Source: an uncultured Chlorobiota bacterium
GTDB lineage: Bacteria; Bacteroidota; Bacteroidia; Bacteroidales; JAADGE01
Assembly: GCA_947311125.1 (NCBI GenBank)
Contig: CAMZKI010000082.1
Coordinates: forward strand, 1 to 12,393
DNA length: 12,393 bases
Direction: 5' to 3'
Position 1 is the first letter of the stretch, and every line of letters starts with the position of its first letter. The notes below the pieces were generated by a model. It saw only the letters and a list, made by a program, of their open reading frames with translations, was not told the origin of the DNA and made no database searches. Made by a program: the position numbers and the translations under genes. Positions 1 to 7,306 of the stretch are shown here, piece after piece.

Positions 1-29
1 AATTTTAATATTTTACTTTTAACTTTCAT
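1..29 (-). CDS. gldG: Start of a gene downstream of gldF, probably gldG (partial)
   Basis: An ATG at 29..27 on the minus strand opens a frame that runs off the window edge and encodes MKVKSKILK. It lies 53 bases after the gldF stop codon on the same strand. A purine-rich stretch (AGACAGAAG) sits just upstream and could serve as a ribosome binding site. In many Bacteroidota the gene after gldF is gldG, a membrane protein that works with GldA and GldF as an ABC transporter associated with gliding motility or the type 9 secretion machinery. The short basic N-terminus would fit the cytoplasmic lead-in to a first membrane helix. The assignment rests almost wholly on gene order, since only nine codons are visible. 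Confidence 0.5.
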
Positions 30-82
30 CTTCTGTCTTTAAAAAGTCTTTATTAAATAAAATAAACAGGTAAATTGTTAAT

Positions 83-838
83 CTAATCTCTGTCTTCCGA
101 AATATATTTTGTGGTAACTATAAAAATCAAAGAAACAGCAAAGAAATAGATAATATCTCTTGTATCCAAAACACCTCTGCTCATTGATTTGTAATGTGCC
201 GAAATTCCCATATTATAAATAATTTCCTTATAACTGCTCCAAAAATTCAAATTACTTACAGCTTCAAACCCAATATACAGAAAAAATGAAATAATAAGGG
301 AAACTAAAAAAGCAATTATCTGGCTGTCAGTCAAAGATGATGCAAAAATACCTACGGCAACATAAGCCGACGCCAAAAAGAACAAGCCCGCAAACGAACC
401 CCAAAATGCACCCGTATCCGTATTCCAGGCGGGGTCACCCAATATGCCTACGGATATAAAATAAATTAAGGACGGCAACAAAGAAAAAATAACCAGTGCA
501 ATACCGGCAATATATTTAGCAAAAATAATTTGTATGTCCGAAACAGGTCTTGTAAACAAAAGTTCAATAGTTCCCGTGCGTTTTTCATCAGAGAAAAGTC
601 GCATTGTAACGGCAGGAACAAGAAACAAGAATACCCACGGAGCCATAAAAAAGAAAGTGTCTAAACTTGCATATCCGCTGTCAAGCACATTATATTCGCC
701 GGGAAAAACCCACAAAAAAAGGCTGTTTGCCGTTAAAAAAACCGTAACTACAATATAGCCCGTTAAAGAACTGAAAAAAGAGGTTACTTCTTTTTTAAAA
801 ATAACGCCTATTATTCTTATATCTCTGAAAAAACTCAT
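83..838 (-). CDS. gldF: Gliding-motility-associated ABC transporter permease GldF
   Basis: This is an integral inner-membrane permease of the ABC-2 type, 251 residues from the ATG at 838, which is the usual size for GldF. Six hydrophobic segments can be seen at about residues 26-45, 62-82, 107-132, 147-168, 173-193 and 227-245. Between the second and third lies the family's hallmark loop, RLFSDEKRTGTIELL followed by TRPVSD (about 80-101), which contacts the ATPase subunit in ABC-2 exporters. In Flavobacterium GldF pairs with GldG and the ATPase GldA, and the gene order here, with a likely gldG next, agrees. An in-frame GTG two codons upstream (844) is an alternative start. I prefer the ATG because neither has a clear Shine-Dalgarno sequence and MSFF is a natural beginning. 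A generic ABC-2 permease remains possible, because gldA is not in the window. Confidence 0.85.
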   Translation of the reverse strand: MSFFRDIRIIGVIFKKEVTSFFSSLTGYIVVTVFLTANSLFLWVFPGEYNVLDSGYASLDTFFFMAPWVFLFLVPAVTMRLFSDEKRTGTIELLFTRPVSDIQIIFAKYIAGIALVIFSLLPSLIYFISVGILGDPAWNTDTGAFWGSFAGLFFLASAYVAVGIFASSLTDSQIIAFLVSLIISFFLYIGFEAVSNLNFWSSYKEIIYNMGISAHYKSMSRGVLDTRDIIYFFAVSLIFIVTTKYISEDRD

Positions 839-860
839 ATTCACACATTTTATAAAAATT

Positions 861-868
861 CAAAATTA
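861..868 (-). promoter_or_regulatory. Possible -7 box for gldF
   Basis: On the minus strand these bases read TAATTTTG, a full match to the Bacteroidota -7 consensus TAnnTTTG, about 22 bases before the gldF ATG. No TTTG is seen at the expected distance upstream, so only half of the promoter is supported. Confidence 0.35.
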
Positions 869-899
869 ATAATTATTTCCGGTTTTACTTGTCTTTAAA

Positions 900-931
900 T
901 TTGAAACCGCAAGACATTTTTTATAGATTTG
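900..931 (+). promoter_or_regulatory. Bacteroidota-type promoter of the acyl-CoA dehydrogenase gene
   Basis: TTTG at 900-903 and TAGATTTG at 924-931 match the Bacteroidota primary sigma factor consensus (TTTG at -33, TAnnTTTG at -7) with a 20-base spacer, inside the normal range. Transcription would start around 936-938 and leave a leader of about 27 bases before the ATG at 965. Confidence 0.75.
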
Positions 932-964
932 CAAAACTTCTAAAAATTTAAAAACGAGTTTATA

Positions 965-2104
965 ATGGATTTTAGTTTTACCGAAGAACAGTTAATGATA
1001 AAAGAGTCTGCAAGAGACTTTGCCCGAACGGAATTATTACCCGGAGTTACCGAAAGAGACGAAAAAGAAATTGAACCTGTCGATAAGTTGAAAATGATGC
1101 AGGAAATGGGCTTTATGTCGATGATGACTGCCCCCGAATACAGCGGAGAAGGAATGGATACTGTTTCTTATGTCTTAGCTTTAGAGGAGATATCAAAAAC
1201 AGATGCTTCGGCAGCAGTTGTAATGTCAATACAAAATTCTTTGGTAAACTGGGGATTGGAGCATTACGGAACAGAAGAGCAGAAACAAAAATACCTTATT
1301 CCTATGGGAACGGGAAAAGCTTTCGGAGCTTTTGCGTTATCGGAACCTGAAGCGGGAAGCGATGCCACAAGACAGCGAACAACGGCAGAAGACAAAGGAG
1401 ATTATTATTTAATTAACGGAATAAAAAACTGGATATCAAATGCTTCAATTGCTGATTATTTTATAGTTTTTGCTCATACACATCCGGAAAAAAAACATCA
1501 CGGAATAAATGCTCTTATTGTCGAAAAAGGAACTGAAGGTTTTGACATAGGACCGAAAGAAAATAAAATGGGACTGAGAGCTTCTCATACACATTCTTTA
1601 ATGTTCAATAATGTAAAAATTCCTAAAAAAAACAGAATAGGTGAAGACGGTTTCGGTTTTAAACTGGCTATGCTTTCTCTGAACGGCGGCAGAATAGGCA
1701 TTGCCGCACAAGCTCTGGGTATTGCACAAGGAGCTTTGGATTTGGCAATTCAGTATTCAAAAGAACGTAAGGCATTCGGAAAATTAATATCAGAGCATCA
1801 GGCAATTGCATTCAAATTAGCCGAGATGGACATAAGAACCGAAGCTGCAAGGAATATGGTTTATAAAGCTGCCTGGCTGAAAGACCAAAATAAAAATTAC
1901 AGCAAAGAAAGTGCTGCGGCAAAATATATTGCTGCCGAAACAGCTATGTATGTAACAACCGAAGCTGTTCAAATTCACGGAGGATACGGCTATGTAAAAG
2001 AATATCACGTAGAACGCCTTATGCGGGAAGCCAAACTGACACAAATTTATGAGGGAACTTCTGAAATTCAAAAAATTGTTGTTTCAAGAAATCTGTTAAG
2101 ATAA
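965..2104 (+). CDS. Acyl-CoA dehydrogenase (short-chain/butyryl-CoA type)
   Basis: This is an FAD-dependent acyl-CoA dehydrogenase, which makes the alpha-beta trans double bond in acyl-CoA thioesters in the cytoplasm and passes electrons to electron-transfer flavoprotein. At 379 residues it has the standard single-subunit length and all three domains. The N-terminal helical domain begins FSFTEEQ. The FAD/substrate signature FALSEPEAGSDA is near residues 122-133, and the adenine-pocket stretch QIHGGYGYVKEYHVERLMRE is near the end. The catalytic base is Glu363 in IYEGTSEIQ, placed as in bacterial butyryl-CoA and short-chain dehydrogenases. Family members differ in chain-length and branched-chain preference, so the exact substrate cannot be read from sequence alone. 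It stands alone, without etfAB or thiolase beside it. It has its own promoter and converges on the amidase gene with two bases between the stop codons. Confidence 0.95.
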   Translation: MDFSFTEEQLMIKESARDFARTELLPGVTERDEKEIEPVDKLKMMQEMGFMSMMTAPEYSGEGMDTVSYVLALEEISKTDASAAVVMSIQNSLVNWGLEHYGTEEQKQKYLIPMGTGKAFGAFALSEPEAGSDATRQRTTAEDKGDYYLINGIKNWISNASIADYFIVFAHTHPEKKHHGINALIVEKGTEGFDIGPKENKMGLRASHTHSLMFNNVKIPKKNRIGEDGFGFKLAMLSLNGGRIGIAAQALGIAQGALDLAIQYSKERKAFGKLISEHQAIAFKLAEMDIRTEAARNMVYKAAWLKDQNKNYSKESAAAKYIAAETAMYVTTEAVQIHGGYGYVKEYHVERLMREAKLTQIYEGTSEIQKIVVSRNLLR

Positions 2105-2106
2105 TT

Positions 2107-3321
2107 TCATTTAAGCAAAGCATCTTTCAGCCCGAGATATATCCAATTGGCAAGTGCTTGTCTGTTATCGGGGAGTATCAGCCTTAATTGGTCATATTTA
2201 TTTCTTATATTCGCAAGCTCCAGAAAAACAGCAGGGGGCACAGTATTTTTAAGAACGTAAAGGCTTCGTGCGGATACGGTTCCGTGATAACCTCTGCCTG
2301 CCTGCACTTTTCTGTATTTTTCCCTGAATTTTCGATGAATGCTTTCTGCTGTTTTTTTCCCTTTTTTACTTCCGAAGAAATAATAAAAGAAAACATCCTG
2401 TCTTTTCTCATAGCTTCGCGAATCTACGTGTATAACGACAGTTGTCTGGCTTTTTACTCCTAAACTCTTGTTTTTTTTATACAATTTGTTAATATCATCA
2501 CATCTTTGCTGCAATCTGTCAATTTGTTTTTTCGGTATCTCTTCTCCGTAATAGCTTTTTTCATCTTTATCGCATTTAAGATATTTCTCTTCGCGTATGC
2601 CGTCATTAGGGTCTCTGACTATAACATAAGCCGTTGCTCCGTGTTTAACAAGGTTTCGGGCTAAACGCAAAGCAACGTCGTAAGCATATTCATCTTCGCA
2701 CAAAATATTTTTACCTCCGGTATATCTTGCCCCGGGGTCGGGTCCTCCGTGTCCGGAAACTATATAAAACACCCTCCCCTCCATTACTTTGTCAAGAATT
2801 TCTATTTTTTGGTTTTCTTTTCCGAAAACAGGGAATGTTTTATAGCCTAAACTTTCTTTTTTATCTTCAATCTTTTCAACATTTGCAATACTGTTAGGGC
2901 ATTTAAACATTCCGTAAGGCACCCATAGTATTTTTGATTTTGTATAATGTGTAAGTCTTAATTTTTCTTTAAGAATAAGCTCGTTATATCTCTTAATTTG
3001 TAAAGCAAGTTCGTAATTATTATTCCTGATTGTAGAGCGAATACTTTTTCCGTTATAATCATAAATCAGAATCGGTAATTTGTACTCTTTATCAAAAAAA
3101 AGAGGTTCTGTTTTTTTCAGATTGTTTAATTCAAGAAACTTTTTAAGATTACAATAGTTATCATCTAAATGATAACGACGAAGAAAAGAATATGTTCCTT
3201 CGCCTTTAAGCGGTTTTTTTTTCAGATAATACGGATTTTGTGCACCGGCAGAAAGTGAAAGCACAAGAAAGGATATAACCGATAAAAGATAAGATATTTG
3301 ATTTTTTAGTTTTTTTTGCAT
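2107..3321 (-). CDS. Secreted N-acetylmuramoyl-L-alanine amidase (Amidase_3) with LysM-like front
   Basis: This 404-residue zinc amidase is predicted to cut the bond between N-acetylmuramic acid and L-alanine of peptidoglycan in the periplasm. Residues 1-28 form a signal peptide ending SAGAQ. Residues about 39-85 (GEGTYSFLRRY ... KFLELN ... YKLPI) look like a divergent LysM wall-binding module. The catalytic domain starts near residue 180 with SGHGGPDPGA (His191 as zinc ligand). Glu209 or Glu211 in CEDEYAYD is the likely second ligand, His298 in VVIHVDSR the third, and Glu368 in VFLELANIRN the catalytic glutamate. The third motif departs from the usual SIHANA form, but the histidine is kept. 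The region between residues 238 and 295 holds an insert-like, charged stretch. It follows the TPR gene on the same strand but is separated from it by a terminator, so it is probably transcribed on its own. Confidence 0.88.
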   Translation of the reverse strand: MQKKLKNQISYLLSVISFLVLSLSAGAQNPYYLKKKPLKGEGTYSFLRRYHLDDNYCNLKKFLELNNLKKTEPLFFDKEYKLPILIYDYNGKSIRSTIRNNNYELALQIKRYNELILKEKLRLTHYTKSKILWVPYGMFKCPNSIANVEKIEDKKESLGYKTFPVFGKENQKIEILDKVMEGRVFYIVSGHGGPDPGARYTGGKNILCEDEYAYDVALRLARNLVKHGATAYVIVRDPNDGIREEKYLKCDKDEKSYYGEEIPKKQIDRLQQRCDDINKLYKKNKSLGVKSQTTVVIHVDSRSYEKRQDVFFYYFFGSKKGKKTAESIHRKFREKYRKVQAGRGYHGTVSARSLYVLKNTVPPAVFLELANIRNKYDQLRLILPDNRQALANWIYLGLKDALLK

Positions 3322-3344
3322 TACGGCGGATAAAAATAAGCAAA

Positions 3345-3374
3345 AATCCCGAAACTTTATGTTGTTCCGGGATT
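3345..3374 (-). terminator. Intrinsic terminator of the secreted TPR gene
   Basis: Read on the minus strand, AATCCCGGAAC and GTTTCGGGATT form an 11-base-pair stem with one G-U wobble and an 8-base loop, followed by TTTTTGC and further T-rich sequence. It begins 22 bases after the TPR stop codon. On the plus strand the wobble becomes an A-C mismatch and there is no good U tract, so the element points along the minus strand. Confidence 0.85.
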
Positions 3375-3396
3375 AATTTCGCAATAATGCTTAATT

Positions 3397-5157
3397 TTAG
3401 TATCTTACCTTAGTTGATTCGTTAATCCAACAACCTACGGTATATGTTTTTCCTGCTGTCCAGGTAAGCATAAAGCCTTCTTCACTGCTGGGATATCTTG
3501 CACTGAATTTTGCAATTAATTTGTTTGCTTCTTCGGCAACACTCGGGTCTATGCTTTTAGCTTTTACTAATTTATCAACTGCTACCCAATAAACTGCTTG
3601 TTTTTCAAATTTTGTAGTACCGCAATTGTTTGCACTTCCGGCATACATTTTAGCTATAAGAATATAGGGTTTTCCGTAGTTTGCTTTTAAACCGGCAGCT
3701 TTAAGTGCTAACGAACGTGCCGTGCTTAACTTATTCTGAGCATAAGCTACAACTGCAGCATAATAATAATACTCAGCTTTTTGCTCGTCATTTTGTTCTT
3801 GTGTATATGCCTCTTCAAAATATTTAGCAGCATCGTCATATTGCTTTTTCTTCAAATAAAATAATGCTAATTTGAAAGCTGCACCGGCGGAAGGCTCTAT
3901 TTTATAAAGAGCTTCGGCTGCTTTACCGTAAAATTCGTCATCGGTGCATTCTTTCCATGATAAAATTCCGGTAACTGTTTTAAGCCAGTCTTTATCTGTT
4001 TTATTTTTATCAAAATGAGAACTGAAAGCCGGAATCAGATATTCACATTTTGAATATTCGGAACTTGCAAATTTCTTAGTGATATATTCAGATACTTTGT
4101 CATTGTTTGAAATTACTTTTCCCCAGTTTTTAATTTTATTTTGCTTCGGCGAACTTTTCTCTTTTTCTTTTTCGATATACTTACTTAATTGCTCAGAATT
4201 TCTTTTTAGTGCATCAACTGCCGAATTATAGTTGTCAACCAACTCGTCAGCACCTATTTTTCCTGCTTTAATCATATCAAAAGAGGCATCAAAAAAATCT
4301 TTAACAATCGCATAATTAGAATTTTCTTTCTCTGTTTCAATAGATTGTTTCAATAGTTCGTATGCTTCATTTAAAGCTGAATCTTTTCTGTATTTATATA
4401 TATAGCTCCCTTTTTTTCCTGTCAGGTAACCTGTTCCGTAAAATTTATCATTTCCGAGGTATTCTATTCTTTGGTCGTAAAGCATAAGTAAAGTATCAAT
4501 CCATTGTTCTCTTTCAGCAACTTTTAGTTTTTGTTTTTCGGCTAACTCTTTAGCTTTATCGTATTTTTTTTCATCTTGAGCCTGTAATGCGTCTTTTCCG
4601 AGTTTTGCAGCTTCTTTGGTAACCATTTTTATTTTTGTTCTCAATAAAACATCACCTTTAGAATAAGCATTTTTAAATTTCGGATAGTATTTATACATTT
4701 CTCTCCAAAATTCGCAGGCAGCGGGATAATCTTTACGTTTTAAGCTTTGTTTAAGGTTTGAATATGTCATTAAACATTCATTTTTATCTACTCCGTATTG
4801 ATCATTTTTTCCGAGAAATATTTTCAGGTCTGTAACATTATTTTTTAAAATTTTCTCAAGATCAGCAATTTTTCCTTCTTTCTGTAACGCCTTAAGTTCT
4901 TTATAATCAAATATTTTAAGATTTTCCTCACTGGCTCCTCCGAATTTAAACATTTCTATTTCATCCAATCCGTCTTTCAGGCGTTTATATTGGTTTCTGA
5001 ATAATTGAATATTTTCGGCTGTTACTTTAACGCTGCCGTCAGTTTTCAGTTCCGTAAATAAAGCCGTGTATTTAGCCTTAAAAATCTCTTCGGGAGTTTG
5101 AGCATTCAAATTAAATGCAAGAAATAAACTCATTATTGCAAAAACATACTTTTTCAT
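3397..5157 (-). CDS. Secreted tetratricopeptide-repeat protein of a conserved Bacteroidota family
   Basis: This is a 586-residue exported protein of unknown function. The N-terminus (MKKYVFAIMSLFLAF then NLNAQ) is a signal peptide, probably cleaved after Gln20 or just before it. Most of the chain is helical and lysine/glutamate-rich. Clear TPR-like helix pairs lie at about 424-457 (FKLALFYLKKKQYDDAAKYF) and 462-495 (YYYYAAVVAYAQNKLSTARS), and others earlier are degenerate. The C-terminus is the distinctive part. A stretch WVAVDKLVKAKSIDPS leads to SARYPSSEEGF and a closing TYTVGCWINESTKVR, a pattern I associate with TPR proteins near coaX in Bacteroidales. Cys512 and Cys576 could form a disulfide in the periplasm. 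It is probably a protein-protein scaffold. It lies 61 bases after the outer-membrane protein gene on the same strand, most likely in the same transcript, and ends at the terminator at 3345-3374. Confidence 0.85.
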   Translation of the reverse strand: MKKYVFAIMSLFLAFNLNAQTPEEIFKAKYTALFTELKTDGSVKVTAENIQLFRNQYKRLKDGLDEIEMFKFGGASEENLKIFDYKELKALQKEGKIADLEKILKNNVTDLKIFLGKNDQYGVDKNECLMTYSNLKQSLKRKDYPAACEFWREMYKYYPKFKNAYSKGDVLLRTKIKMVTKEAAKLGKDALQAQDEKKYDKAKELAEKQKLKVAEREQWIDTLLMLYDQRIEYLGNDKFYGTGYLTGKKGSYIYKYRKDSALNEAYELLKQSIETEKENSNYAIVKDFFDASFDMIKAGKIGADELVDNYNSAVDALKRNSEQLSKYIEKEKEKSSPKQNKIKNWGKVISNNDKVSEYITKKFASSEYSKCEYLIPAFSSHFDKNKTDKDWLKTVTGILSWKECTDDEFYGKAAEALYKIEPSAGAAFKLALFYLKKKQYDDAAKYFEEAYTQEQNDEQKAEYYYYAAVVAYAQNKLSTARSLALKAAGLKANYGKPYILIAKMYAGSANNCGTTKFEKQAVYWVAVDKLVKAKSIDPSVAEEANKLIAKFSARYPSSEEGFMLTWTAGKTYTVGCWINESTKVRY

Positions 5158-5183
5158 TTTCTTGTATTTTATTTTAATTTAGT

Positions 5184-5191
5184 TAAATATA
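5184..5191 (-). promoter_or_regulatory. Weak -7 box candidate ahead of the TPR gene
   Basis: The minus strand reads TATATTTA, a seven-of-eight match to TAnnTTTG, about 26 bases before the TPR start codon. No TTTG is present at the proper distance. It might allow internal transcription of the TPR gene, but the match may be chance in such AT-rich DNA. Confidence 0.2.
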
Positions 5192-5218
5192 ATTCATTAA
5201 TTATGCCGGTTTTACGTT

Positions 5219-6487
5219 TTAAAAGAATCTTCTTCTGATAAACCAGCGATCCGTTAAGTTTATATTAAAATTGATGATATAATAATTTTCTTTAACGAGG
5301 TTGTTTTCAAGAGTTCCTCTTCTTCCTGCTTCAAAACCCAAATTTAGTTTAGCTCCGAGTTTTGTAGGTATTCCTATTCCGAAATTAATTCCTATATCTT
5401 GAATTTGCACGTCATTAAGAATTATTTCAGTATTTGTGTAGTGTCCTCCGAGCCGCCAATTAAGTGTTTTAAAGAACTTTTTTGACATATAGTCGTTGGT
5501 ATATTCAATACCTGCCGATATTGATGATGAGTTTGTTAAGTTGCCCGGTTTTTCATTAAAAAAGATAACGTCATCCCAGTTTGCTACTCGGAAATCGACT
5601 CCGATAATCCATTTTTTTGACAACAGGGAAAAACCTGCCCCGTATGCAAGAGGTAATTGCATTTTACCGTCTGCAACTGTATCGTTTACAATGGTATCCG
5701 TAATATTTATGTCTGATGCGGGGATAATTGTCCTTGACACAAATTTTGTGGTAACTGCATTCAAATCTGTTTTATTCTCAAAATATCCGCCTGCAGTAAA
5801 GATATATTTTTTAAATACAGAATCGGAATATTGAACACCGTATCTGAAATGAAATGCTTTTATTTTTGAATCTGTGATATTATACACATAAGAAGAATAA
5901 CCGTCATCGGATAAATAAGATTCCGTACTGTTAATAAGAGGTCCGAATATATACGAAGCGTTAATACCTACGGAAAAGTTTTTATATACAAAGGCATTAC
6001 CGAAGTAAAGTTTTGTCAAACCGCCTTCTCCCGTATATTTATTGGTAAAATGCGAAGCGTAATCGCCGGATACGACAGAATCTGTTGAAAGTATATTGTA
6101 GTTTACCCTGCTTAACGGGTTCATCCCGAAACTCATTCCCCAAAATTTATTTACGCTGAAAGCTGCATTTATTGAGTTAAGTTTGAAATCATAATCCGTA
6201 ACTTTATTGTTTATATCCTTATAATCGGTTCTTATTGATTTAAAACCTGACTGAAACAAGAAAGTTTTTTCGGGAATTGCCGAATATGATGCCGGATTAA
6301 CGGGGTTTATTTCGTAAGACATTCTTAAGCCGGCAGATATTCCGCCCATCCCGTTTGCTCTTCCTATATTTATGTTTTCGAGAGTTCCTATGCCTACCCT
6401 GGAATATGGTGAACCTAAATTGACTTGGGCTTCGGTTTTTATTACCGACAGCGATAGTATGATTATAATAAAAATTTTATTTTGCAT
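5219..6487 (-). CDS. Outer-membrane beta-barrel protein following coaX
   Basis: This is a 422-residue predicted outer-membrane protein. The first 20 residues (MQNKIFIIIILSLSVIKTEA) are a signal peptide, and the mature chain opens with QVNLGSPYSRVGIGTL, the SPYSR.G.G start common in Bacteroidota barrel proteins. GMGGISAGLR and INPVNPASYSAIPEKTFLFQSG resemble the N-terminal region of FadL/OmpP1-like barrels. The rest alternates aromatic and polar residues as expected for beta strands, and the chain ends in RWFIRRRFF, with the terminal aromatic used by the BAM insertion machinery. The transported substrate is unknown. Its start codon lies inside the end of coaX (11-base overlap), so translation is probably coupled. 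Pairing with coaX upstream and a TPR protein downstream recurs, to my recollection, in Bacteroidales. FadL-type transporter and orphan porin are both possible. Confidence 0.82.
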   Translation of the reverse strand: MQNKIFIIIILSLSVIKTEAQVNLGSPYSRVGIGTLENINIGRANGMGGISAGLRMSYEINPVNPASYSAIPEKTFLFQSGFKSIRTDYKDINNKVTDYDFKLNSINAAFSVNKFWGMSFGMNPLSRVNYNILSTDSVVSGDYASHFTNKYTGEGGLTKLYFGNAFVYKNFSVGINASYIFGPLINSTESYLSDDGYSSYVYNITDSKIKAFHFRYGVQYSDSVFKKYIFTAGGYFENKTDLNAVTTKFVSRTIIPASDINITDTIVNDTVADGKMQLPLAYGAGFSLLSKKWIIGVDFRVANWDDVIFFNEKPGNLTNSSSISAGIEYTNDYMSKKFFKTLNWRLGGHYTNTEIILNDVQIQDIGINFGIGIPTKLGAKLNLGFEAGRRGTLENNLVKENYYIINFNINLTDRWFIRRRFF

Positions 6488-7220
6488 TACAGTTTAAAAT
6501 TATGTTAAGACCGATTAAAACTAAATTCGGTTCTGCAAATATTTGTTTTTTTATTCTTCTTTCAAAGAAAAACGTATCTCCTCCGGTAAATGTTACTTTC
6601 AAGCCGGGATATTTTCGAGAAAATCTTTCAATATGTCCTTCTGCTTCATACAATATTCCGTTTTGCACTCCGGAATAAATTGCATTTTCGGTAGAGTCTC
6701 CGTATATTTCCTCAAAGTTCTCATTTTTCCGAACTTCGGGTAATTTGTCCGTAAAATGATTTAATGCTTTATACCTCATTTCTATACCGGGAGCAATACT
6801 TCCTCCGTAATATTCTTTTTTATCATTAATAAAGTCGATTGTTAAAGCTGTTCCGGCATCAAAAACCAAAATGTTTGTTTCCGGAAAAATATTGCTTGCC
6901 GCAACTACTCCCGCGATTCTGTCTTTTCCTAAAGTTTCAGGTGTTTTATAGTAGTTTTTAACAGGTAATTTGGTTTCGGCATCAAAAAAAACAAAATTTT
7001 TAAAATCTTTATTTAAAAAAGCTGCAAATTCTTCATCCGGCTTCCTTACTGTTGATAAAATTAAATTTTCGGCTGCCTCATATTTTTTTTTAAATTTAGT
7101 TATGTTTTTTGCGATTTTTTTATAGTTACAATCTTCAAACGTTTTTTTTTCAATAATCTTACCGTTATCGAAAATTGCTGTTTTAATTAAGGTGTTTCCG
7201 ATATCAACAACTATATTCAT
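6477..7220 (-). CDS. coaX: Type III pantothenate kinase
   Basis: CoaX phosphorylates pantothenate (vitamin B5) with ATP, the first step of coenzyme A synthesis, in the cytoplasm. The type III enzyme belongs to the ASKHA superfamily and is not feedback-inhibited by CoA. The 247-residue length is normal. Visible motifs are the phosphate-binding DIGNT at residues 6-10, the pantothenate-pocket motif PETLGKDR (94-101) with the likely catalytic Asp100, DAGTALTID (121-129) as the second phosphate loop, GGSIAPG (139-145), and TGGD (212-215) near the end. It has a plain ATG at 7220 without a clear Shine-Dalgarno sequence. It is the first gene of a probable operon with the outer-membrane protein and the TPR protein, and its stop overlaps the next start by 11 bases. 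The upstream neighbour ends at a terminator only about 34 bases before this start. Confidence 0.95.
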   Translation of the reverse strand: MNIVVDIGNTLIKTAIFDNGKIIEKKTFEDCNYKKIAKNITKFKKKYEAAENLILSTVRKPDEEFAAFLNKDFKNFVFFDAETKLPVKNYYKTPETLGKDRIAGVVAASNIFPETNILVFDAGTALTIDFINDKKEYYGGSIAPGIEMRYKALNHFTDKLPEVRKNENFEEIYGDSTENAIYSGVQNGILYEAEGHIERFSRKYPGLKVTFTGGDTFFFERRIKKQIFAEPNLVLIGLNIILNCNAK

Positions 7221-7241
7221 TAATAAAAAAATTTAAAACTG

Positions 7242-7249
7242 CGAAGATA
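7242..7249 (-). promoter_or_regulatory. Possible -7 box of the coaX operon
   Basis: On the minus strand this is TATCTTCG, seven of eight bases of TAnnTTTG, directly after the T tract of the upstream terminator. A start about 7 bases on would leave a leader near 15 bases for coaX. The -33 element is not recognisable. Support comes mainly from position, because the terminator at 7254-7286 makes a new promoter here necessary. Confidence 0.35.
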
Positions 7250-7253
7250 TAAA

Positions 7254-7286
7254 AAAGGCACTGACTTAAAAAAAATCAATGCCTTT
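7254..7286 (-). terminator. Intrinsic terminator of the septoil-knot protein gene
   Basis: On the minus strand AAAGGCATTGA pairs with TCAGTGCCTTT in an 11-base-pair stem with one U-G wobble and an 11-base loop, followed by a run of T. It starts about 20 bases after the stop codon of the repeat-protein gene. On the plus strand the wobble would be an A-C mismatch, which supports the minus-strand direction. Confidence 0.88.
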
Positions 7287-7306
7287 AATTTAACAAACGA
7301 TATATT

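Noticed and set aside
534..758. Plus-strand open frame opposite gldF
   Set aside because: It is antisense to a well-supported membrane permease, has no recognisable motif, and lacks a promoter or ribosome binding site. It is a shadow.
839..844. GTG at 844 as the gldF start
   Set aside because: It adds only two residues, has no Shine-Dalgarno sequence, and an ATG follows directly at 838. It was kept only as an alternative.
2188..2463. Plus-strand open frame opposite the amidase gene
   Set aside because: It lies fully within the catalytic region of the amidase on the other strand and shows no family features.
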